Made by a program: the position numbers and the translations under genes
Shown here: positions 47,027 to 58,304 of the stretch, in pieces
Layout of the letters: each line of letters opens with the position of its first letter
Position numbering within the stretch: position 1 is the stretch's first letter
DNA from: Planctomycetota bacterium
Lineage (GTDB): Bacteria > Planctomycetota > UBA1135 > GCA-002686595
Assembly: GCA_016712565.1 (NCBI GenBank)
Contig: JADJQU010000004.1
Span: 518,785 to 582,784 of the forward strand
DNA: 64,000 bases
Reading direction: 5' to 3'
The notes under the pieces: generated by a model
Database searches by the model: none
What the model was told of the DNA's origin: nothing
The model's input: the letters and a program-made list of their open reading frames with translations, nothing else

Positions 47027-47844
47027 TTGACGCTCGTCGCCTTCAACGATCTCCAAGAGAAGATCGCCGCTGCGGGTGGCGACCGAGGTCGAGGTATCGA
47101 AGCCTTCCTCACCCAGAACGACGGCGAAGGCTGGCTGCTCCCCGAGACCCTGCGCCTCGCCGACTACGACCTCGGCCACGACGACCGCGCGAAGGAACCC
47201 CAACCCGTCGCGAGCCGCTTCGGCTCTCGCTTCTACGACTGGCAACTCGCCCAGTCCCCCGAAGAATCCTGGCGCGAATGCCACCTCCACGCCCGCAACC
47301 TGCTCGGCAAGCCCGGCTACCTCGACCTGCTCGCCGACACGCTGCTCGACAAGCCAGTCTCGGCATGGGCCGAAGCGCTCACGCACGCGAGCGATATCAC
47401 GGCCACGGAAGACCTCATCCACGTCTTCACCCGTCCGCTGGCGCACTTCGCCGCGGACACCTGGCGCTCGTCACTCGACGCCATCGGCTACCTCATCACC
47501 TCTCGCGGCCTCCCGTTCGAGCACGCCCACCGCGTGGCCCTCGTGGAGCGCACACTTCGATCCACCTTCGGGGAGCGGCGACAACCTGCCCTACGGGCGA
47601 CGCTGGACTTGCTCGGGTCCGCGGACGTCGATGCGATCCTCACGCGCCTCCTGAAGATCAGGAGGACGACACCGACACCGCCTGGCGCAACCTGATCCGC
47701 GCTTGCATCGATCCGCAGCGGTTCACGCGCCTCTCCTCGGCCGCCTCCACCCGTAGCACCGGCGCCCAGCCAACCGCGAGCGCCGAGGCGCCGCCGGCAA
47801 CGCCGTCCAAGCAGCCGTCGCTCTTCCCGGAGCCCAAGAGCTGA
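47027..47844 (+). pseudogene. Helical protein or methyltransferase tail remnant
   Basis: From 47027 a frame gives MTLVAFNDLQEKIAAAGGDR, DGEGWLLPETLRLADYDLGH and WQLAQSPEESWRECHLHARN, then leucine-rich helices with repeats of the ARM/HEAT type (TRPLAHFAADTWRSSLDAIG, ALRATLDLLGSADVDAIL). After a frame change near 47,650 it ends ..DTAWRNLIRACIDPQRF.. and LFPEPKS at TGA 47844. The first ~90 residues read like the tail that follows large Eco57I-type methylases, so this could be the C-terminus of the preceding gene. The rest has no known motif, and no phospholipase D (HKD) signature of DrmC. The stop is 4 bases before the next start. Confidence 0.5.
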
Positions 47845-47848
47845 GACG

Positions 47849-50800
47849 ATGCACCTCGATCAGTTCACATCCCCCCTTGCCGAATGGAGTGACCTCGAAC
47901 TCACGGACATGGTGCTTGCGTACCGCAAGGCCAAGGCCGACTGCTTTTTCGAGCGCGCTCTTTCACTTGCACAGGACTTCGCCGACTACGAGCAGAATCT
48001 CGAAACGAATCTCAACGCGCTACTGCGCCGCCTTCGATCGCGAAGCGCACCGATCTGGTCAGGATCCACGCCTGCTCGGAACGACACATCTTGTTGCGAA
48101 GAAGCTCTCGATCGAACCACGCGATGGAGCATCACGAGCGAATGCGAAGGCGATCGAACATGCCTACTTCTCGGACAAACGTCGTGCGTTCGAGCATGTC
48201 GCGGGCACGCAGAACCTGACCGCAGAGTTTCGCATCGCAAGCAGGTTCCCGGTTGATCTGCACACCCTCTCTGCGTTGTGGGTCAACCGCGTCGGTCATC
48301 GCTTCGACGCGTGCCTGAAAGACCGGGCATATGGATCGCGCGTTCGGCGGTACGGAGACGACGGTGCGCCCAACACGGGCTCCTACCAGATCAAGGCGCT
48401 GGGCAGCATGGCTCCGTACTTCCTGCCCTACCGGAGCTGGCGGGAGAACGGGCTGTCGGCGATGCAGTCGGCGCTCGACGAGGATCAGAAGATCGTCGCC
48501 GTGACGCTGGACATCCGGAACTACTTCCACCGCGTTGACCCTCAGTTCATCCTCGACCCGGCGTTCCACAACTCGATCGGTCTCGGAGACGAAGACGATG
48601 CGGCCGACGTGGGCGCAAGGCCGGCCCTGACCCCCGTTGAACTTGAGCTAACCAAGATCCTGCTCGGTGTTCTCCATGCGTGGGGCGAGCACGCCGCGCA
48701 AACCATCCGAGACAGCCAGGGCGGCGCCACGGGTGTTGAAGTGTTTCAAGGCATCGGTGGACTTCCGATCAGGTCACCGCGTCCGCTTGATGGCGAACGT
48801 CCTCCTGTGCGAGTGGGACAAACAGATCGTCAGTGTCTATCGCCGATCTACTACAGCCAGTACGTCGATGACATGTTCCTCGTCTTGCGGGATCCCGAGA
48901 ACGTGTCGGGTCCTGGGGAGCTCATGGACCGGGTTGCCCGGTTCCTACCGTCCGAGATGCTCACCAAGAGGGAGACTGATTCAGGCGTCGAGCGCCGCAT
49001 TCACCTCGGACCGTATCAGGGCAAGACCGAGCTGGTGTTGCAGGATGGCAAGCACCGGATCTTCTTCCTGCACGGGCGTGCTGGACTCGATCTTCTCAGC
49101 GTGATTCGCCGTGAGATCGTTGATCTCTCCAGTGAGCGACGGCTCATGCCGGACCCCGACGCCCTAACGCGTTCGCCGGCTGCTCGAGCGCTCACCGCAG
49201 CCGCGGATTCGCGGGAGAGCGCGGACTCCCTACGCAGGGCTGAGGGTCTCTCCATCCGCAGGATGGGCTGGGCGATCCAGCTTCGCAGCGCAGAGACGCT
49301 CGCGCTGGACTTGCCAGCGGAGGATGAGGAATGGACGGAGCGACGCCGCGAGTTCTACCGGTTTGCGCGCGACCACGTGCTGCGCCCTGAGTGCTTGTTG
49401 GAGCACATGGACTATCTGCCGCGCCTCCTCGGCCTCGCGGTGGCTTCGCGTGACTGGGCCGATGCGCTGAGCCTGTACGACGCTGCGCTCGACGCGCTAC
49501 GAAGGGTCCAGACGGTGTGCAGCGATCCGCACAACGGTCTCAAGTTGAACGGGCACCGCGTCGCGCAGGACTCCGAGGGCGCGTGGGCCCTCGTGCGCTC
49601 CAGCTTCGAGCAGATGGCGCGTGAGGCCGTTCTTCGCGCCTGGCCGTGGGGAACCGGACCGTTCGGTTCGCTGCCCGAGTTCACGCCGGGCGCTACCGAG
49701 AAGTTGATGGACCGGCTCTCCATCGAGCTGGTCGACCACCGCGCACAGGTCGTGAAGCTGTGCGAAGCAGACCTCGGTCGCACGCCGCTGAAGGAACATC
49801 GGCGACTCTACGGGTTGCCGGCTGAGCACGGCCTTGGGGCGACAGCTCGCCAAGGAGTCGTCTCCTGCTTCGATGCAGACGAGATCGACGTCATGCGGGG
49901 TTCCTGGGCAAGGCGAAGGCTCATCGCCGCAACCCATCCGCGGGGCACGCTCATCGACGGCGAGGGAGTCGCTCGTTCCCTACCTGTTCCCCACACGACC
50001 CTTCACGCCACGAGAGATCGCTGAGATTGACCCCGTGTGCGTCGGACTCGGCGAGGATGATGAGAAGGCTGGGCTGGAGCCGGCGGCGGCCGCAGGCGAT
50101 GGGGAAGCTGGTTCGCGCGTTTCGTGGGAGCTGGACGCGGATCGACGTGGAGGCGCTGGTCGCTGCGCCGTCGGGCGACTCGGGCGATGCGCATGTTGTG
50201 CGCATAGGAATGCCTCGATCACCGCAGCGCCCGCTCTTGTGCCTTGCGAATCTCCGGACCGAGCCTCACGCGTGGCACGCCGCCGCGGAGGGCAAGCCGA
50301 CCCTGACGATGAAGCGGTACCGCCAGCTGGTACGCCTCGTGAACTCAGTGTTGCGAGCTGACCCGAAGCCGCACTATCTCCTCTTGCCCGAGCTTTCGCT
50401 TCCGCGGCAGTGGGTGTCGAGCGTCGTGAACCGGCTCCTTCAATCCAAGATCAGCGTTATCGCCGGCGTCGAGTACGAGCATGTGCCTGGCGAACGTGTG
50501 CACAACGATGCGCTACTCGCGCTCACTGACGATCGACTCGGCTTCGACTCGTCGGTGCTGATCTGGCAGCACAAGTCAGCACCGGCTCCCGGAGAGGAAG
50601 AGGAGCTGCTCCGACTTCACCATCGGGGGTGGTCACCTGCATCGGCCCCGGACAAGGTCCGCGTGTACCGCCACAAGGACTTCGACTTCGGCGTGCTGGT
50701 GTGCTCGGAGCTACAGAACGTCCGCTACCGCGAAGCATTCAGGGCGAGGTGGACAGCTTGATGATCCTCGCCTGGAACAAGGACCTGGAAACGTTCTCGG

Positions 50801-51116
50801 CCCTCATCGAGTCGGCGGCGCTGGACGTTCACGCGTACGTGTCCTTCGTGAACAACCGCGCGTACGGCGACAGTCGCGTGCGCTGTCCCGCGAAGGGCCG
50901 CACCTCCGCGACCTTTGCCGAATCCGAGGAGGCAAGGACGACTACGCGGTGATCGTCGAACTCGATGTCACGCGCCTTCGGCGATTCCAGTCACGCGCGA
51001 AGAACTGGCCGCGCGAGAACGACCCCTACAAGCCTGTCCCGCAAGGATTCGTCATCGCGCAACGACGGCGAGAGATCCCTGACGACGAAGACCCTCGCAC
51101 TTATTCGAAGGAGTGA
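47849..51116 (+). pseudogene. Reverse transcriptase-nitrilase fusion (UG1 / defence-associated RT type 1), several frameshifts
   Basis: Reconstructed about 1,085 residues, starting ATG 47849 (MHLDQFTSPLAEWSDLELTD). RT motif A is VAVTLDIRNYFHRVD (48,497-48,540). The motif B region GGLPIG..MANVLLCEWDKQ is split by two frame changes at about 48,770 and 48,840. Motif C is YSQYVDDMFLVL. A long connecting region follows (RRMGWAIQLRSAETLAL, PFTPREIAEIDP). The C-terminal nitrilase-like domain has a catalytic Glu in LLLPELSLPRQW (about 50,385) and Cys in FGVLVCSELQNVRY (about 50,690). The tail HAYVSFVNNRAYGDSRVR ends at TGA 51116. RT fused to a C-N hydrolase is the hallmark of UG1/DRT1 phage-defence systems. 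The next ATG overlaps its stop by one base. More frame changes lie near 48,030, 49,970, 50,080, 50,745 and 50,895. Confidence 0.83.
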
Positions 51117-54100
51117 TGGCTTCCACCCCGGAGGCATCCACCATGTTCCACCTCACAGCTCGCGTGGCCTGGCACGACTCCCGCTGGAACGGGAAGGTGT
51201 GCCTCGCGCCATCTGGGAACTCGTTCTGCGTCGCGCTCGATCGCGTTCGAGAGGAACGGAACGACGAAGCAGAGGACGCCGTCGCGGGCCGACCTTGGGC
51301 CGAGCTAGGTCCGGATCAGCTTCCCGCGTGCAAGGCAGAATCGGGCGCCTTCATGAGCCCCGTGGAGTGGACGCGAGTCTTCGTTCACCCCTATGCCGAC
51401 AACAAAGAAAGCGGCGGCTACACACGGGCGCGAAGCCGACGCGTCTGAAGGTGGCACCGTACTCGGCGTTCGGGTCCCCTTCGCGTGGATGGTGAGCCGA
51501 GACCAAGCCACCATCGAGGCGAAGCTGCCCGGAGCCTCTGCCGCCCGATGACACTCCGCCCTTTCCCAGTCCTTGGGTGTTCGGGCGCGCGCGTCAGGAG
51601 GCGCTCGTCAAGCTCTTCTTCGGCCGCTTGGTCCCGGAGAAGTCGCTCGTCTTCTTCTACTGCAAGGAAGGCAACCCCCTCGGTGATTCGATCACCCGCT
51701 TGATCGTCGGTGTGGGTCGAATCACCGGCGTCGATACCGTGCGCCACTACGAAGGGGACGGGGGTAAGCCTGGCTACCCGATGTGGGACCGCGCTTTCCG
51801 CCACTCGATCCGGCCCGATGGCGAGGACGGGTTCTTGATCCCGTACCACGACTACCTCGAACCCACAGGAGATCCAATCGAAGACGCTCGCCGGCTCGAT
51901 CTCCTGCGGGAGATCGCCGTGCCGGCTGACCACTCTCATGTTCGCGTGTTCTCCTACGCCGCGGAGTTGGCCCCGCCGGACATCGCGCTCTCGAGCCTAG
52001 TGCGTTGCTTGGAGGCTGTACGAGTCATCCGTCGCCATGGAATCGCCAAGGGGCCGTGGGAGAGGCGGGAGGAGTGGCTCAACACTCAGATTGCGTCCGT
52101 CTGGAAGGACCGCGGAGCGTTTCCTGGCCTTGGATCGACTCTCGAGGCGTTCGGCGTACGGCTCGGCACCGCGCTTTCCCTCGAGTTGATCGCGTCAGGG
52201 GCTGTACACCGGGAGGCCGATCCGTGGCCGACCGTAGACGGCTCGCTCCGCGGCAAGAAGGCCCGCCCAGCCTGCTTATGCAGCGGACCTCAAGGCGGCG
52301 CGCGAAACGTGGGAGAAGCTCCCAGATGAGCGTCGAGCACTTCTCCTGCTCATGTCGCTTCGCGCTGACGCCGGACAGGCGCAGCGTTGGTTCAACGAAA
52401 CGGACGCGCGAAGGGGACGTCAGTCCCGTGACTGACCGAGAGATCCTCGAGGCCCCTACCGCATGAGCGAGGTGGATCTCGGAGATTGGACCGACTCCGC
52501 GATCTCGGTTGGCATGGTGGACCGCGGTCTTCTGCCGGACAGCACGATCGCGGCGAAGCACCCGGTCCCGGTCCCATCCTTCATCGGCTCGCCCAACGAG
52601 CCCAGGCGCGTCCGCGCCGCCATTGTCGCCGTCCTGCGACAGGCTGCTACGAACGGCGATGCACTGCTCAGCGTGGCGGAGACCTTGCGCAGGGTTGCGC
52701 AACTCGACCTCGCACACCCGTGCACGATCAGCGCTGACTGGGTACAGGCGAACACCGCGGCGCTCGAGGTGTCGTCGACCCGGTGACGGTCACCGCGGGT
52801 CGATCGACAACCCCGGCGCTCCAGCTACATGACCTCCGTGAACGAGAGGACCGCCTTCGCTCGGTTCTCTCGAAGAGAGCGGCAAAGCAGATCCCGTCCA
52901 TCCCGGCAGGTTGGCCCGCGCTCCTGGAGCAGGCGATCACAGATGCAGGAGGGACGTTTGATCCGAAGAATGAGCGTCACGTTGCAGCACTGGCGGAACA
53001 GTCCGAGGCTCTCGCGCGCCTGACGGCCCGCCGGCTGACCGTCCTTGTGGGGAAGGCCGGTACGGGAAAGACATCCGTCCTCGGCGCACTCATGCAGTGT
53101 GAACCGTTGGCGAAGGACGGGATCCTGCTACTTGCGCCCACGGGCAAGGCACGCGTCCGTCTCGGGAGAGCGACACGTGGCGCGGCGATGACCGTCGCAC
53201 AGTTCCTTCACGGCCTTCATCGATACGACGGGTCGCGGCAGCGACCCCTTTTCACAGGGCCAGATCGATATCGCAAGGAAGACCGTCGTCATCGACGAGT
53301 GCTCGATGCTCACGATGGACGATCTCTCGGCCGTGCTCGAAAGCGCTGGATCTGGTGCACGTGCAGCGGTTGATCCTCGTCGGTGATCCGAACCAGTTGC
53401 CTCCCATCGGGGTCGGCCGCCCGTTCGCCGACCTCGTCTCCTACCTCGAAACGCCGACTCCGCCGGTCGGGGACGGAGTGCCCCTCGGGGACGCTCTGGG
53501 TCGACTTACGGTCGAGGTTCGAGCGACAACCGCCAGCGACACATCGGACACGCTCAGGCTCGCTTCGTGGTTCACGCGCGAGCGTCAGCCTGTGGATGCG
53601 GATCGTGTATTGAGCGACCTCGAACTCGGGAGGAGCTTCAACGACCTGGAGCTTCTCTTCTGGACGACCGCGGACGAACTACGTACATGCCTCCTCGGCG
53701 CGTTTCAGAAGCACCTCGGTCTCGCGCACTCCACAGATCTCGCCGGCTTCGACCAGTCCCTCGGCTTGGACGAACGTGGTTGGGTTCCGTTCGACGCGCC
53801 GAACGGATCTGAGCGTTGGCAGATTCTCTCGCCGGTCCGAAGCCAATCGCATGGCGTCCACGACTTGAATCGCTGGGTGCAACGTCGCTTCCGCTCGAAG
53901 GAACTAGAGGCGGGGTCGCATCCATGGGGCATGAGTCTTGGCGACGAGAGCATCGTCATCAAGGACAAGGTCATCCAGACGATCAACCAATGGCGAAGCG
54001 CGTATGACGGCTTGGCGTCGGAGAAGCACTACTTAGCGAATGGCGAGGTTGGTCTCGCTGCCACCAACAAGAACGGCTGGATGAATGTTCTCTTCGCCGG

Positions 54101-54809
54101 CCGTCCGAACCTGCGGTTCGGTTACGGGAAGCAGGACTTTCACTCGGGTGGCGGGCCTCTCGAACTCGCCTACGTGCTCACCGTGCACAAAGGCGCAGGG
54201 CAGCGAGTTCAAGAAGGTCTTCGTCGTGTTGCCGAAGAACTGCCGCCTTCTGTCGCGGGAGCTGCTCTACACGGCGCTGACCCGTTCTCGTGAGCAGATG
54301 ATCCTGCTCATCGAAGGCAAGGACGCGTCGGTCCTGTTCGATCTCACGCGACCGGAACGCTCGGAGACTGCTAGGCGAAACACTAACCTGTTCCACGGCG
54401 TGATCCGCGTCGGCGACGACGAGATGCCTACGCCGAACATCTGATCCACCGGACCGAGAAGGGACATATGGTTCGGAGCAAGTCCGAACTCGTCATCGCC
54501 AACATGCTCTTCCAGCACGGCGTCGAGTACGAGTACGAGCGCGTATGCGAAGGGACGAACGAGCCAGGCCGCCTTCGACCGGACTTCTCGTTCGCCACTC
54601 CTGACGGAGACGTGATCGTCTGGGAACACCTGGGGCTACTCAACCGAGAGAGCTACCGACGCGGCTGGGAGTGGAAGCGCCAGTGGTACCTCAGGAACAG
54701 CTTCGTCGAGGGCGCGACTCTGTTCACGTCGGTCGAGGATGAACGCGGCGCTTTGGACTCCAGTGTGCTCAAGGACCTCGCTCTCGGGATCAAGGCGCTA
54801 TGCAAGTAG
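51116..54809 (+). pseudogene. RecD-like SF1 helicase with C-terminal nuclease-like domain, several frameshifts
   Basis: Reconstructed about 1,230 residues. The N-terminal ~550 residues (FHLTARVAWHDSRWNGKVCL, LVKLFFGRLVPEKSLVFFYC, RVFSYAAELAPPDIALSSLV) are of unknown fold. Then Walker A VLVGKAGTGKTSVLGAL (about 53,045), VIDECSMLTMDD (about 53,290, frame break), RLILVGDPNQLPPIG and the UvrD/RecD-type motifs V-VI (VLTVHKGAG, RELLYTALTRSREQMILL). After another frame change near 54,420, a short domain follows: SKSELVIANMLFQHGVEYEY, RPDFSFATPDGDVIVWEHLG and WKRQWYL. It looks like a PD-(D/E)xK-type nuclease. The start overlaps the RT stop by one base (TGATG). A DNA-processing helicase-nuclease in the same operon is inferred. 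Confidence 0.75.
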
Positions 54810-54843
54810 ACGCACCTCGTGTTGGCCGCGCTGGACTCCGAGC

Positions 54844-54850
54844 GAGGAGG
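54844..54850 (+). promoter_or_regulatory. Ribosome binding site GAGGAGG
   Basis: GAGGAGG lies 11 bases before ATG 54862. It is strong though slightly far, and supports that start for the nuclease-helicase gene. Confidence 0.6.
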
Positions 54851-54861
54851 TGACGTGAGTC

Positions 54862-57800
54862 ATGCATGTTCACCACGATGTATTGCGCCTCTCGGCCACC
54901 GACCTTGCGAAGCACCTCGCCTGCCATCACCTGACCGAACTCGAGCGAGCAGTCGCCGAGCGACGGCTTGACCCTCCTGACTGGCATGACCCTGCGCTAG
55001 CGCTCCTTCAGGAGCGCGGGCTCGCCCACGAGACCGCCTACGTTCAGCATCTGCGAGCCCAGGGGCTGGGCGTCGTTGATCTGCGGGATGTCGAGGGCGC
55101 GGACGCGGTCTCACGCACTCGCACGGCGATGGCGGAGGGCGTCGAAGTCATCGTTCAGGCTGATCTGCGGGACGGCCGTTGTGGCGGGCGGGCCGATGTC
55201 CTCCTGCGCGTGCCCGAGCCTAGTGAGCTTGGCAGCTGGTCCTACGAGCCGCTGGACACGAAGCTGGCTATCGAGACTCGGGGCGGGACGATCCTCCAAC
55301 TCTGCCTCTACGCGGACCTCGTGGGACGCGTCCAAGGACGGCCCGCCGGAGCTGCATGCACGTCGTCAAGCCCTGGTGAGGGCTTCCCGATGGACACCTT
55401 CCGCTTCGCGGAATTCCGGAGCCTACTACCGGCTCGTAAGCCGTCGCCTGGAGAAGGCGGTGTCGGGTGAAACCGGCCACGATCTACCCCGAGCCGGTCC
55501 CCATGTGCGAGACCTGTCGGTGGTCACGGCGTTGCGATTCACGCCGTCGATCTGACGACCATCTCTCTCCTTCGTCGCTGGTCTTCGGTCTCTGCACATC
55601 GACGAGATCAAGCGACAGGGCGCGGCCACACTGACGTACTTCGCGGAGCAAGAGACGCCGCTTCGTGAGCGTCCACAGCGCGGTCACATCGAAGCCTTCG
55701 CCAAGGGGCATGAGCAGGCGCGCATCCAGCTACGTGGACGCAACGAGGGCCGCCCGATCCACACGCTGCTCCCCATCCAGTCGGGCCTCGGGCTGAACCT
55801 GCTTCCAGAACCGTCGCCGGGCGACCTCTTCTTCGACATCGAGTCCGACCCGTTCGTTGCTGGCGGCGGCTTGGAGTACCTCCTTGGCCTCGCCTTCGTC
55901 GGCGAGGGCGGACACACCGAGTACCGCGCGTGGTGGGCACTCGACCGCGGAACAGAGCGCCGCACCTTCGAGGAGTTCATCGACTTCGTCATGGATCGAT
56001 GGGCTCGCTTTCCGCGGGCGTACATCTACCACTTCTCTCCCTACGAGCCCGCCGCGATCAAGCGCTTGATGAGTCGGCACGGCACGCGTGAGGCGCAGGT
56101 CGATCGACTCTTGAGGGCCATGCGGTTCATCGACCTGTTCGCGGTCGTCCGCCAGGGGATTCGCGCGAGCGTCGAGAGCTACTCCCTCAAGGAACTGGAG
56201 CGCTTCTATGGCTTCCGGCGTCAGGCGGATCTTCGTGACGCGGCGGCAGCCTTGAGACGTGTTGCGAGTGCCTTGGAATTGTCGGTGCCGGCAGAGATCA
56301 CGGAAGCAGACCGCGCGACGGTGGAGACCTACAACAAGGAGGACTGCCTCTCGACGAGCGCACTGCGCCACTGGCTCGAAGCAGCGCGCGCTGAGGCCGC
56401 CCTCACGTCAACGGACCTGGTCCGACCGGAGGAGAGGGACGGCAACGCGAGCGACGCCATCGCCGAGCGCGCGGAGGAGGTCCAGGCGGTCTTCGATCGA
56501 CTCGTCACCGGGTTGCCGGAGGATCGTGCTGCTTGGGGACCGATTGAGCGGGGAAGGTGGCTGCTCGCCCATCAACTTGAGTACTTCCGCCGGGAGGATC
56601 GCTGCGCGTGGTGGGAGTTCTTCCGGCTGCACGAACTCGACACCGAAGCGCTGCTCGAGGAGCGCAAGGCGATCGCCGGGATCGAGTTCGAGCGTGAGGC
56701 CGGCGGAACCGCCCGGTGTCCCATCCACCGCTACCGATACCCGATGCAGGAAGTCGGACTCGCCGTTGGCGATAAGCTGCACGAGGCCGGCGGCGACGGC
56801 TGGGAACCGTAGATCGCATCGACGCGGTTTCTCGACGGCTCGACATCAAGAAGCGTGGAGACGCGGCGAGCGTCCACCATCGGCCGTGGTCGTCAAGGGA
56901 GGTCGTGTCCCCACGCCCTATCGACACGTCTCTGCTTCATGTCGCGTCGTCCATCGCGGAGCACGGTCTCGACGGAGCTGGCCCCTATCGCGCGACGCGA
57001 GACCTGCTTCTCAAGTACAGGCCTCGGCTTCGTGACGAGTCGGCCGGTGCCTTGCGCCGGCAAAGATGAGCCTGTCGTCGAGGCTGCCGTACGGCTTGCT
57101 CGGGACCTGAACCTGGGCATGCTCCGATCCAGGGACCACCCGGTTCGGGGAAGACCTACGCCAGCGCTCGGATGATCCTCGGGCTCGCGCGATCGGGCTC
57201 GAGAATCGGCGTGACTGCCGTCAGCCACAAGGTGATCCGACACCTCTTGGAGGAAGTTCTCACCGCGGCCGCTGAGGACGGCGTTTCGCTCCGCCTCGTC
57301 CACAGGTCAGCGAGGCTGGAACGGGGTTCCGCCGGGCATCGAGGAGACGACGGCCAACGATCGGGCACTCGCGGCAGTCCAGCATGGTCTGGTCGTCGGC
57401 GGCACGGCTTGGCTCTGGGCCAGGCCCGAGATGGACCAAACCCTCGACTACCTCTTCGTGGACGAGGCCGGGCAGATGTCGCTTGCACAGGTCATCGGGG
57501 CCTCGCGTGCCGCTCGCAATCTCGTCTTGCTTGGCGATCCACAACAACTGGAGCAGCCTCAACGCGGAGCGCACCCCGAGGGCGCCGAAGTTGCTGCGCT
57601 GGTACACGCGCTCGACGGTCACGCGACGATCCCGGATGACCGAGGCCTCTTCCTCGACGTCACGTGGCGGCTTCATCCGCGCATCTGCACGTTCACCTCG
57701 GAACTCTTCTACGAGGGACGCCTGCAAGCGCGGCCCGGTCTCGATGGACAAGCGATTCACGGTGATACGCCATTCGCCGGTAGTGGGCTCTTCTACGTTC

Positions 57801-58273
57801 CCGTCGAACACACGGGCAACCAGAGCGTCGCTCCCGACGAGGTGGACTCCGTGGCCGCCATCGTTGCGGCGCTGGTTCGCGACGGAGTGACATGGACGGA
57901 CTCCAAGGGTGTTGATCGTCCGCTCCGCGCTAGCGACGTGCTCATCGTCGCGCCGTACAACGCACAGGTCGCTGCGCTGACTGAGCGCCTACCGGGTGTT
58001 CGCGTTGGAACCGTTGACAAGTTCCAGGGACAAGAGGCCCCGGCGGTCATCTACTCGATGACGAGTTCCTCAGCCGAGGACGCGCCGCGAGGAATGTCGT
58101 TTCTGTACAGCCCCAACCGGCTGAACGTTGCAACGAGCCGGGCCAAGTGCATCTGCATTCTCGTCGGAACAACGCGACTCATGGAGCCCGAGTGCCGGAC
58201 GCCGGAGCAAATGCGGTGGGCGAACAGCCTGTGCCGCTTCCGCGAGCTGGCAAAGGAGGTCGTGCTCCCATGA
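54862..58273 (+). pseudogene. TM0106-type RecB-like nuclease fused to Dna2/UPF1-like helicase, several frameshifts
   Basis: Reconstructed about 1,135 residues. N-terminus: VLRLSATDLAKHLACHHLTE, GRADVLLRVPEPSELGSWSY and YEPLDTKLAIETRGGTILQL (RecB-family nuclease core, D..K). An RNase H-like segment follows: DLFFDIESDPFVAGGGLEYL (55,823-55,880), YIYHFSPYEPAAIKRLM and YSLKELERFYGF. These are the usual parts of TM0106 proteins. The SF1 helicase starts with IQGPPGSGKTYASARMIL (about 57,130), then DYLFVDEAGQMSLAQVIGAS, GDPQQLEQPQRG, TWRLHPRICTFTSELFY, VGTVDKFQGQEAPAVIYSM and SPNRLNVATSRAKCICILVG. Frame changes occur near 55,390, 55,500-55,620, 56,810 and 57,060-57,330. It would cut and unwind nucleic acid in the cytoplasm. 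32 bp separate it from the next gene. Confidence 0.8.
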
Positions 58274-58304
58274 CGTCGCATCTCACTCGCACGCGGAGAC
58301 CTGC

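Noticed and set aside
47290..47844. DrmC phospholipase D-like nuclease
   Set aside because: No HxKxxxxD motif; the sequence is helical and repeat-like.
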